A stretch of 64,000 nt of DNA from Scytalidium lignicola (Eukaryota; Ascomycota; Leotiomycetes). The stretch spans positions 29,421-93,420 of the forward strand of contig NCSJ02000162.1 of the NCBI GenBank assembly GCA_002812745.2, given 5' to 3'. Positions 20,995-33,878 of the stretch are shown piece after piece. The translations under genes and the position numbers were made by a program. The notes beneath the pieces are model-generated. The model was not told the DNA's origin. It did no database searches and saw nothing but the letters and a program-made list of their open reading frames with translations. Every line of letters starts with the position of its first letter. The first letter of the stretch is position 1.

Positions 20995-23802
20995 CACGAG
21001 CTGAAAGATTGGGTCCAGCTAATTGATAGATTAAAATAGGTTATTATCGGTGAGCTATGCTTGCTGACAAGTGGCGGTGTGTAAAAAGAAAGGCTTTCGA
21101 TTAGTTGTTGGTAGCGATAGTAGCCTCGTGGTGAAGGAGGCGTAACAGACGCCTTTAAAACTGATGTGGTAATCTAGGAGGGATCAATCTCCCCTTGGTC
21201 CCGAGAAATTGGGTAGAGATGATGTAGAGCGAGCGGTACACCGATACCACCGATACCACAGGGTGTGTGGCACGTCAAATGTGTAGACTAAAACGGGCTG
21301 TAGGTATGATGGTGCAATAGGTAACGGCTGATTGAGGTGCTCTTGTGGAATTGATACTCTCGCAAAGCTTTGAGAAAGTTTACTTTTTTGGAGTCACCTA
21401 GCTTGGGTGTCCAACATGTATATATACAGACAGCTCTCTACTGAAATTGGCATCAGGCGTCGAAGACCGAAGTGCTGGACTGCCGCGGGCTAGGATCCCA
21501 GGTGTCTACGGAAAGCAAATAATACGTGGTGAAGATCCCATGCGACAACCTTCTGGCCGAGGCTGCTTTGATCATCAACCACGTAGAAACTCGTGCTGGT
21601 CTGGGATTGGATTCTCCTGCCAACTTGGGATGGAGAGCAGGCTCGTGCAACATTCTCTAATCGGGTTTAGGACCCTAGTGCAGACCCAGCAGGTTGTGCA
21701 AAGATAGAGGCTTTTCAAAACGTCCTTGGATCTGGGATCATTACGGTAGATGAAGCAGAGGTAGGCAGAGGCAGAGAGAGAGAGATAGAGAGAGGCATGT
21801 AGGTTCCAGCAAAGGTTGTCTGGTCCGCTGCCGTCCAGGCTCTTCAAGCTCTCTGTGTTTTTGCCTGGATCAGACCACGCAATGGTCACCAATGGCCACC
21901 AATCTCCTGCCGCAGCGCACCGTATAGCAGAAAAAGAAGGCGGATATCATGGCCCTGGCCAAGGCAAAGCGGCCAGGAGAGTGGACAATGCATAGTTGTT
22001 CAATGCAGCGAGCCGACACTACAACTCCTTCTTCCGTCTCGGGCAGCGTTGCCACAGAGAAGGTTCGCATGCAGGAACCACTCAAGCATCTGAAGCACCT
22101 CCATCGACGACGAGGGGCAGCATCCTGAAGCCAAACTGACCCACCCAGGGAAATATGACAGATCGTAATTTTTTGGGTACCGTGCCGGTAGATTTGCCCT
22201 GGGCCTTGCACGGAGCCTCGCAGAGAGAGCTAAAATCCACCAGGGGGGGTGGAAAGTTCGCGATACACGTACACACTGTACGGCTCCGGGGAAAAGGGTT
22301 TTGCAGCTTGTTTTTTCTCCCAAGAGTAACGAGCGTCGTATTGCTCCTCCAACGGTCAGGCCGTGAAACTGGAAAGAAAAGAGAAAGCAATTCGGGCCTT
22401 ATTGGCGATAATGGGGCAGCAGTCCGGCATCCAATGAGGGTGCGAAGATGGCCCAAAGATTCGATGTCTGTCGGGGGAGGAAGATGCGTCTCCTGGAGTG
22501 GGAAGGTCATCTGCGCACCACCAGGGGCGGCCTCTCGGTACCGATTCAATAGGCTGCCGCGGCGGACAAGAGTGGACTGCAACTGCTACGCTGCGCCGCC
22601 ACCAGAAGAGCATAGTTACGCTGCCCCGTTGTGTGTGAAACTCAATAATACCCGTCCGCATAAGTCCACGCTCCAAAAGTACTGATCTTGGGATCTCAGA
22701 TCACGCAAGGCTCTCCCGTATCAGATCCGTCTGGAGATTCCCTGAGGAACCATGGGGGAAGCTAACTAAAGCCTGACTGTCTGGAGGATACCCAAGCATG
22801 GGGTCATTGAACCAGCCGGATGGGGTCGAAACAGCTCAACAAGAGCTTCCCAGAGCCAGAGCAGGCGGCTGCTCCTTCTACATGGCCACGAACTGGTCTA
22901 CACAAGACGGCAAGCTCCAGATTCTCCAGCTCGAGTCAGGAAACACTGACAACTCTCCCAATTGGAACTGCCTTCTTCATCGTTTTCCTGAAATGGATGA
23001 AGCTTCGAGGTGCTTTCACTATGGAGATTAGTGTTGGCGGGCCTCCATTGGGGATTGATGGGCGTTAGGGTGTGATTGCATACACAATTCTCCTCGCGAT
23101 ACGCTTACTCACTCAACTCTAAGTCGACGCCTCGTTTTTGCCTCGTTCCATGGCTCCAGCAGTCAGCAAACAAAAGGAGAAATGCTCGTGGATGTAACAT
23201 CTAGCCTTCTGCATCCATCTTCCCCACCACTACCAAAACNAAAAAAAGACGCATCCAACTAACCGGACGACCGCCAATACCACAGGCTCTCTGAGACATC
23301 TGGAATTTTCAGTGTCATGTTCGAGAAATCCGGACCGTCTAGGACCAGCATGCCGGGACAGCGAGGTAGCATTTTGACCTTGAAGCTTCGGAATTTCGGT
23401 TTGTCCAACGTCGGGCTATTTCTTCAGGAGACTTCCATGATATTCATGCCACGGCATCAGTGGCAAGTCTTACCTTGGATACACTGGGGAACTCCGTCCA
23501 AAAATAAACCAAAAAAGCAATACATAATCAGCAGCGAGGCTACTTCCCTCAACGATCAACGATGACATCAGTGAACTAGCCCGGAATAACTGAAACTAGA
23601 ACTGACTCGCATGACGAGCCACGAACAAAGACAAATGACGGAAGCAAGAGCGAGTCCGCAAAACATGACAAAGGAAACGGCAGCTATAGCCTAGGTCTGC
23701 ATACAGATAAAGTAAGGGTCCAACCTTTTCCAGATGTGTGAATCCAGCGATTTGCATCAAGGTTAACCTGCCACCTTCCTTCACACCACCCTTTACACAA
23801 AG

Positions 23803-23827
23803 ACATACACACACACATACACACACA
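23803..23827. repeat. AC dinucleotide repeat
   Basis: A short, nearly pure AC tract interrupted once by AT. Confidence 0.75.
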
Positions 23828-25842
23828 ACAGCAGGTCAAAGAACGGAACTGCAACCTCACTCGCCCCGAGCTAGTGATAATGTCTGGCATAAGCTATCAA
23901 TAAGGATGGAACGTCTGCTTCCGTACTGCAACTGTCCAGAAGCTATTTAGAATGCGTTTCCAATACTCCTCTGTGTGGTCCTTTCCTCAGTCACGCTCTC
24001 ATGCCACATCCTGCACGCTGCCATTTTCTATACATTTCACTCATATGCTCATATATGCTCACCACGTGAATCTCGGCTGAATGAACAACTCAGCACCTCT
24101 TTCTCCTTTGGAGTACGGCAATTTTTGGTGGAAAGATGCAGAAAAGGAATGCAGGAGAGCCTTACCTTGCCCTAGCTAGCTTTACACCCACTAACTCTAC
24201 CGAGAGGCACCATACAAATGTCAATCTCCGTCAACTTCTACGAGATTTTTTGTTAGCGTAGCCGTCACCAAAAAGGCTTAGGCCGGCGAGAAATTGGGGG
24301 TAAAACGGTCGATTGCGATATCCTGGGCCATCTGGACCAACATCCTGGCATCCTGACCATTTTGCGGTGGAGGAAAAAAAGAGATCAAGAGATACCTGGT
24401 GTGCCAGGGGGTGGTTGGGAAAATTTGGGTAAGCCATATGGCCTGCAGGAGTACGGTATTCGGAACCCTCTCTCCATCCCGTCGCTCGCTCATCGGCGAC
24501 TGATTTGCAACACGACGTCTCAGCAGGAAGATGGCGTACCGGATCGGCTCGAGGAGCCTTAAATCAGGGCTTGCTGGTTTTCCAGGCGTCTGGAATTGGC
24601 CATTGAACTGCGACTGCGACTGCGACAGCTGACGGGTGCGCACGCAAACATCAGCAGCCGTGGTCACTTGAAGGGAGAGAGTTCTCAGCGTGAATCCGGG
24701 AGCACCATCTGCGGCCCTCCCTGTCTGCAGGAGCCCAGGGTAGCTGTACAGCACCGTACATCAACCGTACTGTACTGTAACTGTAACTGTATTTCCGCTG
24801 GTGAACTGTCACATTTCACATCCCAGCAATCTACCATTGGGGGTGGAGGGGGAGGGAGGGGGAGTCGCACAGCAGCCGTCGCAGCCCGCAGTCTTTTTTT
24901 CCCCCTTCCCTTTCTTTTCCCTAGGAGCTTGGGCCGTTACATGCCTGCTCCTTCTGCTGCTACAGTACGGTAAAGTTCCTTCCATGTGATGGACGTGACC
25001 ATACCGTATATTAGAGTGGAGTGTCGGGGTTATTTGATGGGGGGGGGAGGGAAGCTGATAGAGGGAAAGGCATCCGGGCAACAACACAACACAAGGTTTT
25101 GGACCGGGGCTGGTCGAGTGGAAAATTGGCTTTTCCGCTGAGAGCACGTCCCCGGTGTGGCCGCCAGCCCCAGGGATGCCCGGTTCGGGCCTAGTGTGTG
25201 ATGGCGCAAGCACGGCCAGGATCCAGCCACGCCACACCCAGAAAGAAAAACCAAACCCTTCCAATTCCCCCCATCCCGAGCACAGGTTGCAGGAAGGCAC
25301 GACACGAAAAGGAAGCGGCCGGGTGCTGGCCCCAGGCCACCAGGCGCTTATCTCTCTGGTGGTGCATCCGGATCATCGAAGCCGGGCGGCGCGCGGTCCT
25401 CTTAGTCCATCTTGCTCATCTTCTTCCTTCTTAGTCCTTCCTCCTCCCCCTGAACGACTCCTGGGCCCCTCCCTTAGCTCCCAGCGCCCGTGACGCAGGT
25501 TATTAATCCGCCCCTGGACCATCCGAGCAATCCCAGCAGCCACTGGCCTCAACGGTGCAGCAACAAGGGCAGGGCAGGGCAAGTCGGAAGGAAAGCTGGT
25601 CAACCAAAAAAAAAAACAAATCTATCAAGAAAAAGAAAGACGGGGTGGAAAACAGAAAAGGGAGAGAGAGAGAGGAAAGAGCAGACGAGGATTGCCGTGG
25701 GCTCAATTAAAACCAGGAGTCTACAGTTTACAGTACTGTACAGTGACAGTGGCAGATTACGACCGACCGGTGTGATGTCCGTAGTGGAATCACAGTACTA
25801 TCTATACTCGCCCAATTACTCGTCGAAATGAACAACCACACA

Positions 25843-25885
25843 AGGCAAGACAAGACAAGACAGGACAGGACAGGACAGGACAGGA
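25843..25885. repeat. Pentanucleotide repeat GACAA passing into GACAG
   Basis: About eight consecutive five-base units. The first three read AAGAC-like and the rest change at one position (A to G), showing expansion from a mutated unit. Confidence 0.85.
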
Positions 25886-26040
25886 TGAGGCAAAAGCGCA
25901 TCCAGCGGGGCATCCTTCCGTCCTCCGCTCAAGTCCCTTCTCTTTCCAATCCTCCCATATCTCTCCAATCAAATCATATGCAATCAAATCCAAATCCAAC
26001 TGCACAAGGACTTAATAAACTCGCATACGAGGTAGGTACG

Positions 26041-26054
26041 GTACTGTACAGTAC
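26041..26054. repeat. 14-base perfect palindrome
   Basis: GTACTGTACAGTAC is its own reverse complement and is the longest example of the dispersed TACTGTA/TACAGTA motif. Confidence 0.9.
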
Positions 26055-26100
26055 ATGATCACGGCCATCCTCATCAGGATGATTGATGACTTACATATCC

Positions 26101-29000
26101 CCAAATCATGCTGACGTGGATCCTCAAGCCTTGTGTGGGACGACAAGTGGATGGTAACCGGTCGGTAGATGATGCGCATATGGAGGCTGTCCGGTGCATA
26201 GAGTGCATAGAGTGCAGAGAGTGCAGAGAGGGTGCAAGAGGAAAGCCCTCGCTATTGGCTCGGGATACGATTTGACATCTAGGACGGAGATCACCTCGCT
26301 GGATAGAGAAAGTGTTCCTTTTTCCTTTTTCTTTCTTTGGCTGAGGTTTCAGAGAACCAGTAAAACCAGCAGGTTTCGAGGTTTCGACAGGGCAGCAACT
26401 CATGATGGTAGCGCCCTTTCTGCTTTTCCCGAGCGGAACCATCGCCGCAACTTAAATTTCGAGGCTGGCTTCGCGAAAATTGCTCGCGGTGCGCGGCGGT
26501 AAGCTCGAGAGCCCTCTGCAAAGTACGTCCGTACAATAGAATAATTTACTTGCTGCTAATTAACCAGCATTTAACAGGGTCGCTCTCCATTCTCCGCTCA
26601 AAGCCAGAATTCATTTTCGTGAGTGGACACCAAAGTCTGGGCCTTCCTTCCTTCCTCTCTCCACTCCGAGATTGGAGCCTGCCTTTACCGCCCATCAACC
26701 ACCAGCCACCAACCACCATTCCTTTTCGAAAGAGATGTCCGAGTCTTCCTTCTTACGCTCTAGCTAGCCTGATCCTGATATCCTGATATCCCGATCTACA
26801 CCAAAAGCTATCTGTGCACCGAACCTCACACACCCAGGTCTTACAAAAGCACAACCCCCTTGTCCGGCATTCCAAGCTGACGAACGCCTCCTAGCAACTG
26901 GACGAACCCCGTCACGAGCTCTGTGTTCCATACGACGTTACGCTGGATCGTTGTTTGTACACACAAAACACACAAAACACTGCCTCATCACACAATCTCA
27001 ACAACAACGATCTCTCCGATCAGAAGCAATGAAACAAGAAAGTCCGAGATCCATGGTTACAATTAAATTCCCCGATAATCCCAAATGTCCAGGATTGCCC
27101 CTCAACACATCACGGTGTACCGTGTTACGTGCAAGACACGTCCAGACCGTTGTTGAGACGGCTACCTGCAGGTTTAACCAGCATTCAAAGATTTTTATTT
27201 CACTTTATCTTTTTTTTATTCCAGATGCAAAACGGCCCCTTGCATCTTCCTACAAAAATGGATAACTTTTCCTGCCCTAGCCATCGTCGTGGCGCGCGAG
27301 GGTTTTCGTATATCATTGCCTTGGTGCCGAGCTGCTGGGTCCCAAGAGAAAAGGGGGAGGCATACGTTGTGCTATGCTATCGTTAGGATCGGAAGTTTAT
27401 TGTCCAATGGATTCAGAGGCCCTGGACAGATGACCAGACTCGAAACATGGCGATGATGGGAAGCAGCAGCAGTCTGCAGCAAGGCAGAGTGAGCCTCTGG
27501 ATTTGAGTACTCGAAGTGGAAGAGTGTGCTTTTTGTCAACCTAGGAAAACGCGGTTTGACCAGGCGGTTAACCAGGCACTCGGGACCACTTGAGAGATAA
27601 TCAGAGAAGTAAGTGAGAGTTGCATCTTTCTATCTTTCGTCACTACCACTTCTTCACCTTCATTTGCTTGCCATGGGACTAGAGGTAGTCAGGGAGTCTT
27701 CCCCGCTAATATCCTCTTTTTTTCCCCATGTCACCACACTTTTCCTCTCTCCATAGTCACAAAACTCTCCGAGATCTATAGTGCCACATCAGGCTCCACT
27801 ATTCCTTCGTGGTCTCAAAAAAACCTAGTCCTCAGTGGCTATTTTCTCTCAAATTTTCCACGCCTTTCCACACAACATATTAGGATCGACTGTACAACTC
27901 ACTATAGCATGAAGAGGCGATGCGGTAAAGTAACGGTAACGGTAACGGTCACCGCCAGCGAGCATTATCGGGCTGGAATCAAAGGGGCCACCTCAGATCC
28001 AGTCATATGCCTGGGTGCTTTGGCGTACCCCCTGCTGTACAAGGCCAGCAGCACACGACGTGATCTAGTTGTTTCACTCACTTCTATCCTCTCATTGCTT
28101 GCTTCGCGTTCTTCACACACTCAGGATCTTCTTCCTCCGCTAACGAATCAGGGTCAGGTCATCGTCCTTGAGTGGCAATGGACCAGACATCATCATCGGA
28201 CACCAGAGCCCGATGATTCCTCGGGTGTGATGTGTTTCCATTCCGCCCTGCAAATAACCTCCACTCGCCTTACTTACGTACATGTATGTTCAATGCTGTC
28301 TACCTATGCGTATGTATGTATGTCTGTATGTCTGTGTGGTGTGTGTGCCAATTATAGACGCGTTATCTTAATGCCTCCTTGCTTTTCCTTGTTTCTTTCT
28401 TGGGTTTTCTTTACCCGACAGGCCTTTGCCTGTCATATGATACACTGCAGCCGGGGAAGATGTCTTCTGCACGTTTCAACGGCTTTTTGGTTAGTTTCTT
28501 GTTCGGGTTGGGCTTGTGATTCTCGGTGAGTGAGTGTGTGCTGGCATCGGTAGACTAAATTAGCTCACGTCTCGTTCTCTGAAAGAAGGATTGCGTGCAT
28601 ATTCATTCCTCTTCTGAGGGGTGAGTGAGGTTGGAGTAAAACATCCGTAAGGCGAATTTCTTTATCGTTTATGCCGAAAATGAGTGGGTAAGTAAGGCTC
28701 TCTTTTGTGTATTGTGCTGTGTTTTGTTGCTGAGTGGTGCTGTGCTGTGTCATGTTGTTGCGCTGTATTCTGCGTTGTCCACTGACCAGGATACCACAAT
28801 TCTCAGAAATGCGAGATTTGTGAAACGATTCTTTTACATGCTGTTTGTATTTGTGTTGTTTGATGTTGTCAAAAGTAAATGAGGACCTTAAATAACTAGG
28901 GGGTAGAATCGGATGACTAATCAATGGTTCTCTCCTCCTTCTGGTCCATCATTATTTTCTTTGAGATGGAAATGAGGATAGGTGAGATGAGTGAATGTGC
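26101..29000. other. Upstream desert, middle part
   Basis: I see no defensible gene. A 206-codon frame at 27909-28529 starts with ATG, but it runs through GGTAAC and TG-rich simple repeats and has no domain-like composition. A nine-base repeat lies at 26194-26229 and a GGTAAC repeat at about 27930-27950. The dispersed palindrome motif is absent. Confidence 0.5.
26194..26229. repeat. Four copies of a nine-base unit
   Basis: Two copies of GTGCATAGA are followed by two of GTGCAGAGA, so a variant unit was itself duplicated. Confidence 0.85.
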
Positions 29001-32000
29001 TGGATATTCTTAATTATGAGTATTTTATTCCTTGGATAAACCCGTTTTGAGAGTAAGGCCCTTACTTTCTTTTGTTGGACTGGTTTCATTTCTGAGAATA
29101 GCTCTCCTTTCAGAAGAGAGAGAGAGAGAGTATATCAGTCGTCTCTCTATCCACAGTGAAGATGGATGATGGTATTTATACACCAGCGCAAACGATAACC
29201 CAGATTGAAATCATGAACTGGTAACTTACTGTGTAAACCTATTCTGCTCAAGGGGCAAGGTACTACTCTGTGTCTGTGGCTTGCTCACGATGTTACCTCG
29301 AAGTGTGAGAGTCATACTCCCCAGAGTCGACAATCGTAACCACCATCACTACAACACCACCATTAGCAGTACGGTGTAGTGCCGGTGCGGATACACATAA
29401 CATACATACACACAGACATAGATGCATTCACGTACATGTACACATACACACAAGCTTAAGTAGGAAGAAGGAAGGGGATGGAGATGGTGTAGCTGTAGCT
29501 GTAGCTGTAACTGTGTCCATTTGTGTATCGATAGGATCCTTTCTACCCCTTTTTTCTTCTTTCCTTTTCTGCTACAGGATTAAATAGAGCTGTATGGAAA
29601 GGGCAGGTGAAAGGAGGTGGAATTTGTACGTGATTCTCCGAAACGAACCGAAGGGGACAAAAAGAGGTGAGGGGAGAAGACGATCTTGGAGGATAGTATT
29701 GGTGATGATGATAGTTGATGCTATTTGAGGTATGGAAAGTCCCTTCCTTGCTTCTTATTTTCTCTGCCTCCTCTTTATTGGGTTGAATTGCGAAAGAACA
29801 GCTTTTTTTAGGGCTTCACGTTTCTCCATCTCTAATCCATTAATATATCTAGAATATTTTCTATTTTCAAGGTCCNTTTTTTTGGGTTTTATAACCTTTT
29901 AGGTTTTATCCAGAGCTGAAGGACACTTTGGACGGGGGGTGGGAGTTTCTTCATACTCTATAGGTATCGTGCATTTACTTAAGGCTGAATTGACACTTAT
30001 ACACACTGTCACAGGCTTTGTTTAGAGTGATGAGACTAATACTTTGTAGAATGATTAGAAGACTCGTCTCCGTTCATTGTTCGATGGTCACAAAAACAGA
30101 ATCATTCTCGGAGGAAAATATTATAATGCTGGTGATTAATTCGATTAAGTCGCAAATCTATAGATGTATTGCTAAGGTATGGATTGTATGAAATATTCAT
30201 CTCTCCACAGATAGTTGAAAGAAGGAGCTATACTAATATAATATATTTTCTAGAAACAACAATTGTAAGTCTGGAGAGATATCTAGCCAAGAAAGATGGC
30301 TCTCTTTTAGATTCAGTGCCTGGACTAATTTAAAGTACGTCTACTACTTCTTCTACTACTTCTTCCATACTTCATAAGTTTTAAAAGCGTTGGTCGATAT
30401 TCTAATTGCTGGATATAGAAGATAATGGATTGCTTTCATAGAAAGAAAGGAACGCCTCTATCCCCCAGCGGCACACCAAACAATACTATTGCCTATCTTC
30501 CACAACTGAGATGATGCCTTTCACAGAAAATGAGCTGCAATCTGAACCTGTTAGTCCTCTTGAAAAGCGCCAAGGTCGCAATCCTAGATTCCTCCATTTA
30601 ACCAAGGGATAGTTTTAGTCGTGGTCTATATATTGGGTGGTTGGTGGCGAGGGCTTTGGGGAATCCTGTGAGTTAAATTTATGAAGCAACGGAAGAGGTC
30701 TCTGTCCAGGGGCTTTTACAACAGGAACAAATGGTATATGATGAATATGCCTTCTCTGGTGAGGCCAGAAATATCGAGCTGCAGAAGATTGGTAGTTCTT
30801 ATCAAGCTTGTCGACAATTTATATTTGAATATCTGATCTAATATTGATTGGGATTTCTTCAAACTTTGAGCTGCCTTCTGGGGTAAACTCTTTGATTCGC
30901 CGATGTTTTAGAGATTGTTATAATATATATCATCAACTTTGAAATTTAAGGCACTATATCCGGCTAAATTGAAACACTCTCCGTTTTGCTGGTATGAATT
31001 CGAGAAACAAGCAATATCTAGAGTTTATAGTGTCTTGCAGATGTTTAACTAGGTCCCATACCCCGAATACTTCCTTTTGACACTCTATTACAGCCATGAC
31101 ATAGATTAATAAGTTACAAATGATGAAAATAAGTCTTCAAAAGAAACCAGTAGAAAGAGAGACTTAGCACTGATGATTATGAAGACAATAAAGAAGTGAT
31201 AAAATTTGTTTCCCAGATACGGAGTTTATAAGAAGGGAAATTTATATCGGAAACACCGCCTAACTTACTCATTTTCTTCCCAACAATACCTAAAGAGATC
31301 GAGTTGATCTACAGTGGCAATGCAGGTTGAACTGAAACAACTCCAACAGTCCCCTCAATCGTCATATATTACATGATCATCTCTTGTCTACCGCCTTCTC
31401 GGTCGCAATGGTATTTGGATATATACTGAGAGGATCCCTTGACACCAACCTCAATTCACCCTACACTTGTTGAAATGTTTTAGAATTAGTTTCGGGGCAG
31501 CCTAGTAGATACCAGCAGTTTGGAACTAAACACTAATATTGATAATATCCTTAAGGGTTTTTCTTGCCCTATTTTCCTCAGTCAGGTACACAATTACACA
31601 TCTCTGCTATGGTCATCACGGATCTCCTCTGTTGAAAGAACATTGAGAATAATTATAGTAGCAAGAACGACAACAATGATTTTTGAATAATGAGTTGCTT
31701 CTTTTAGAAGAGCTAAGGCACGACCTAGCTTTATAAATGTGTTCGGGTTACATTTTTCTCCAGAACATTTTTCTTCGACATATTGAGGTTATAGAGACTA
31801 TGTAGTACCTACAAGAATTCAAACAGCTGTCAGATTCCAGAATTCGACATACTATGTCTACTATAACTTCCGGAGTCGAATTGATTTCTCTTGAATATGG
31901 AAACAAAAATGAGCCAGGCTGTTAGTAAGGAGTAAACCACACTTTAGAGTGCTGTACTCCAATTTATGAAGATAAGACGCAAATATGAGAGACGGAGAAG

Positions 32001-32738
32001 ACGAAGGTGGGTTTGGGTTGGTGTTGGGAAAATTATTTGGGAAGAAAATTATTTCTCTACGGTCAAATGAGATCCTAATATGAGATGAGTGTTGAAGAGA
32101 TCCTTGTATGAGAATGACCGAGGCGCTTCCACGCCTTTTTCGTTGATTCAAGAAAACGTTTAGCTGCTTATTTTCACGCCGATAGAAATGATAAGACCTT
32201 GACAGATTTCGATTGATGAACGTTAAGACATCATCAAATATGTTAGTGAGATTTACTGACAGTAAGATAGCAATGAGCAGCCACTTCCCCCAGATAAAAG
32301 GCATTTAGCACTTCATGGTAGAGCAAAAGGTAATTTCAATACCATATTCAATATTGAGGCAAGGTTTCCACCTTGTGTAAGATTATCCTACAAAATTTAA
32401 TATCCTTCTGGACATAGTTTGACATCGTGTCAATTATCGCGAAGTGATATCGTGAAAAGGATCCACATTGTCCTCTGGTATTTCCAGCTAGAGCGGAGGA
32501 AACGATGGCCATGATATATTACCACGCTAGGTAATTTTGTCGCAGGATTAGAGTATAAGGCTTACGCCTAGCCTTTTAACCCCTGTCAATTTGCCTGCAA
32601 TACCTTTCTTCATAATTAGGTCTACAGCTTGACCGAAACATATAGGGCAGGGTATCAACCGGCCACAACCAAGCAGACTTGATTATAATCTGTGGTCAGA
32701 TACTCTTATGACATCCTAGAGCTCTCTCAAATAACATT
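29001..32738. other. AT-rich gene-free block
   Basis: Base composition becomes clearly more AT-rich than on either side, with frequent TATA/ATAT strings and stops in all frames. An N at 29876 precedes a T run. The only sizeable frame, minus strand 32304-31861 (147 codons), begins with a hydrophobic stretch but has nothing further to support it. Without a repeat library I cannot tell decayed, RIP-mutated transposon DNA from unique AT-rich spacer. Confidence 0.5.
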
Positions 32739-33577
32739 CTAACGAGTCCATTCAATGCCAAAAAATCTGGTCTTGCTCTTGGCCGAGCTATCTGGTTTAC
32801 CATCTGCGTTTTCCAGCCATATCCTCTGATGCCCCTTAATATCCACAGCAAGATATTTGTAGATGAATTCGTGATCCGATGGTCTCTTGATCATGTGCAT
32901 GTTTACTACGCCGGTATTCAACGGTCCTTCGACCTGCATTGGAAGTTAGATGTTGTTCAAAGGATAGCTTGCAGTGCACCCACGTTGAAATGCATTTTCA
33001 AATGCTCGACACCTCGCTGGTCTTTCTGGATGGTTGACCTTCATAACACCATTAGCATACTTCGAGTCGAAAGCTTTTAAATATACATACGCAATTGGTC
33101 GCGCTCTCCTCCATTTACTCCAAGTTGGCTCGCCGTAGGCTGTAATCTTTTTGCTATTACCTAGTAGTTCAATGCATCGTGGGTCCTTCTTGACCTGGTC
33201 CACAGCGCGATTGAAGTGACTAGTTTTGCTGTCTGGGGAAAAAACATCCGTATACATAAAATATGCTACGCCGCCCTACATGACTTTAGCAAAAGTTAAT
33301 GAGATGAGTGATTGTCAAGACTAACAGTTAAAACAGTCCCCAATATTATAAAAGTAAAATTAAATGTCTGTTGTGTAGTCCTTGCCACCTTCTCTCGTGT
33401 AGATAATTCTCCCCATGCGACTCTCCCATCATCGTTCAAAGCTGTGACTTGCTTTCTTCTAGACGTTGGCCTGGTGGTGCCAAGGCCTGTTTGCGTTGCA
33501 TAGAATCGCGCAGCAACAATTGGTCGCAGTGTTGAAGGAATGTTAAAGAGAGGAATGGGTCGACTGATTGGAAGCAT
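32739..33577 (-). CDS. TIM21: Mitochondrial inner-membrane translocase subunit Tim21
   Basis: Four exons (33577-33326, 33275-33091, 33038-32984, 32933-32739) encode 228 residues, close to the yeast protein. Tim21 is part of the TIM23 presequence translocase; it contacts Tom22 and helps sort proteins into the inner membrane. Residues 1-30 form a basic presequence (ends ARFYAT). A single membrane helix lies at about 69-92 (FIILGTVLT joining GGVAYFMY across intron 1). The intermembrane-space domain follows, with DVFSPDSKTSHFNRAVD, SKKITAYGEPTWSKWRRARP, then VEGPLNTG and HMIKRPSDHEFIYKYLAVDI, the family hallmark sequences. All four introns' phases agree, and the 55-base exon 3 restores the conserved block EHLKMHFN. 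The start lies 301 bases from the divergent GLO3 start. Confidence 0.95.
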
Positions 33578-33878
33578 TGCTAATGTGTCAATTCGTGTGC
33601 GATGCTGGAGCTATCATATGTTTTTGGCCTCATGTTGGGGTGGTGGATGGAGCTTAGATGGTTCTGTTTAGACGTGGGGAATACGCACCCGAAGGTACCG
33701 AGCTAGGCCACATTTGTCTTAAATCGGGTACTTGCGAACATCCCAATCGCAATCTGGCTCACTGGAGACAAGAATTAATTCCCCCCTCATTAACACGTGG
33801 ATACCCGCCAAACAACGCAGCTGCACGCATTCCCATCCCAATAAAACACACCTGAACCCCTCTGTTCGCAAAGCAAAG
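33578..33878. promoter_or_regulatory. Shared divergent promoter TIM21/GLO3
   Basis: Only 301 bases separate the two start codons, so both 5' untranslated leaders and promoters must fit here. I recognise no specific regulator site. Confidence 0.6.

Larger units (their letters stand above)
18599..24700. other. Upstream desert of the NDT80-family gene, proximal part
   Basis: No frame longer than about 180 codons occurs, and none has domain-like character. Overlapping opposite-strand frames at 22082-22685 are compositionally random. The stretch is of intermediate GC and holds many simple repeats, listed separately. An N at 23240 precedes an A run. A single TACTGTA occurs at 19200. It is best read as the long promoter and leader of the divergent upstream side of the transcription-factor gene; non-coding transcripts cannot be excluded. 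Confidence 0.55.
24701..26100. other. Palindrome-rich intergenic segment
   Basis: Seven copies of TACTGTA/TACAGTA lie between 24768 and 26053. They include the 12-base palindrome at 25729-25740 and the 14-base palindrome at 26041-26054. A pentanucleotide repeat sits between them. Frames here are short and random in composition. Confidence 0.6.

Noticed and set aside
22082..22685. Overlapping 166- and 176-codon frames on opposite strands
   Set aside because: Both look random in composition, and neither has splice-consistent extensions.
27909..28529. 206-codon frame starting with ATG
   Set aside because: It runs through GGTAAC and TG-rich simple repeats, has mixed-composition peptide with no domain, and lacks any supporting context.
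31861..32304. 147-codon minus-strand frame with hydrophobic start
   Set aside because: Apart from one hydrophobic stretch there is no support, and it lies in AT-rich DNA where Leu/Ile/Phe-rich frames arise by chance.
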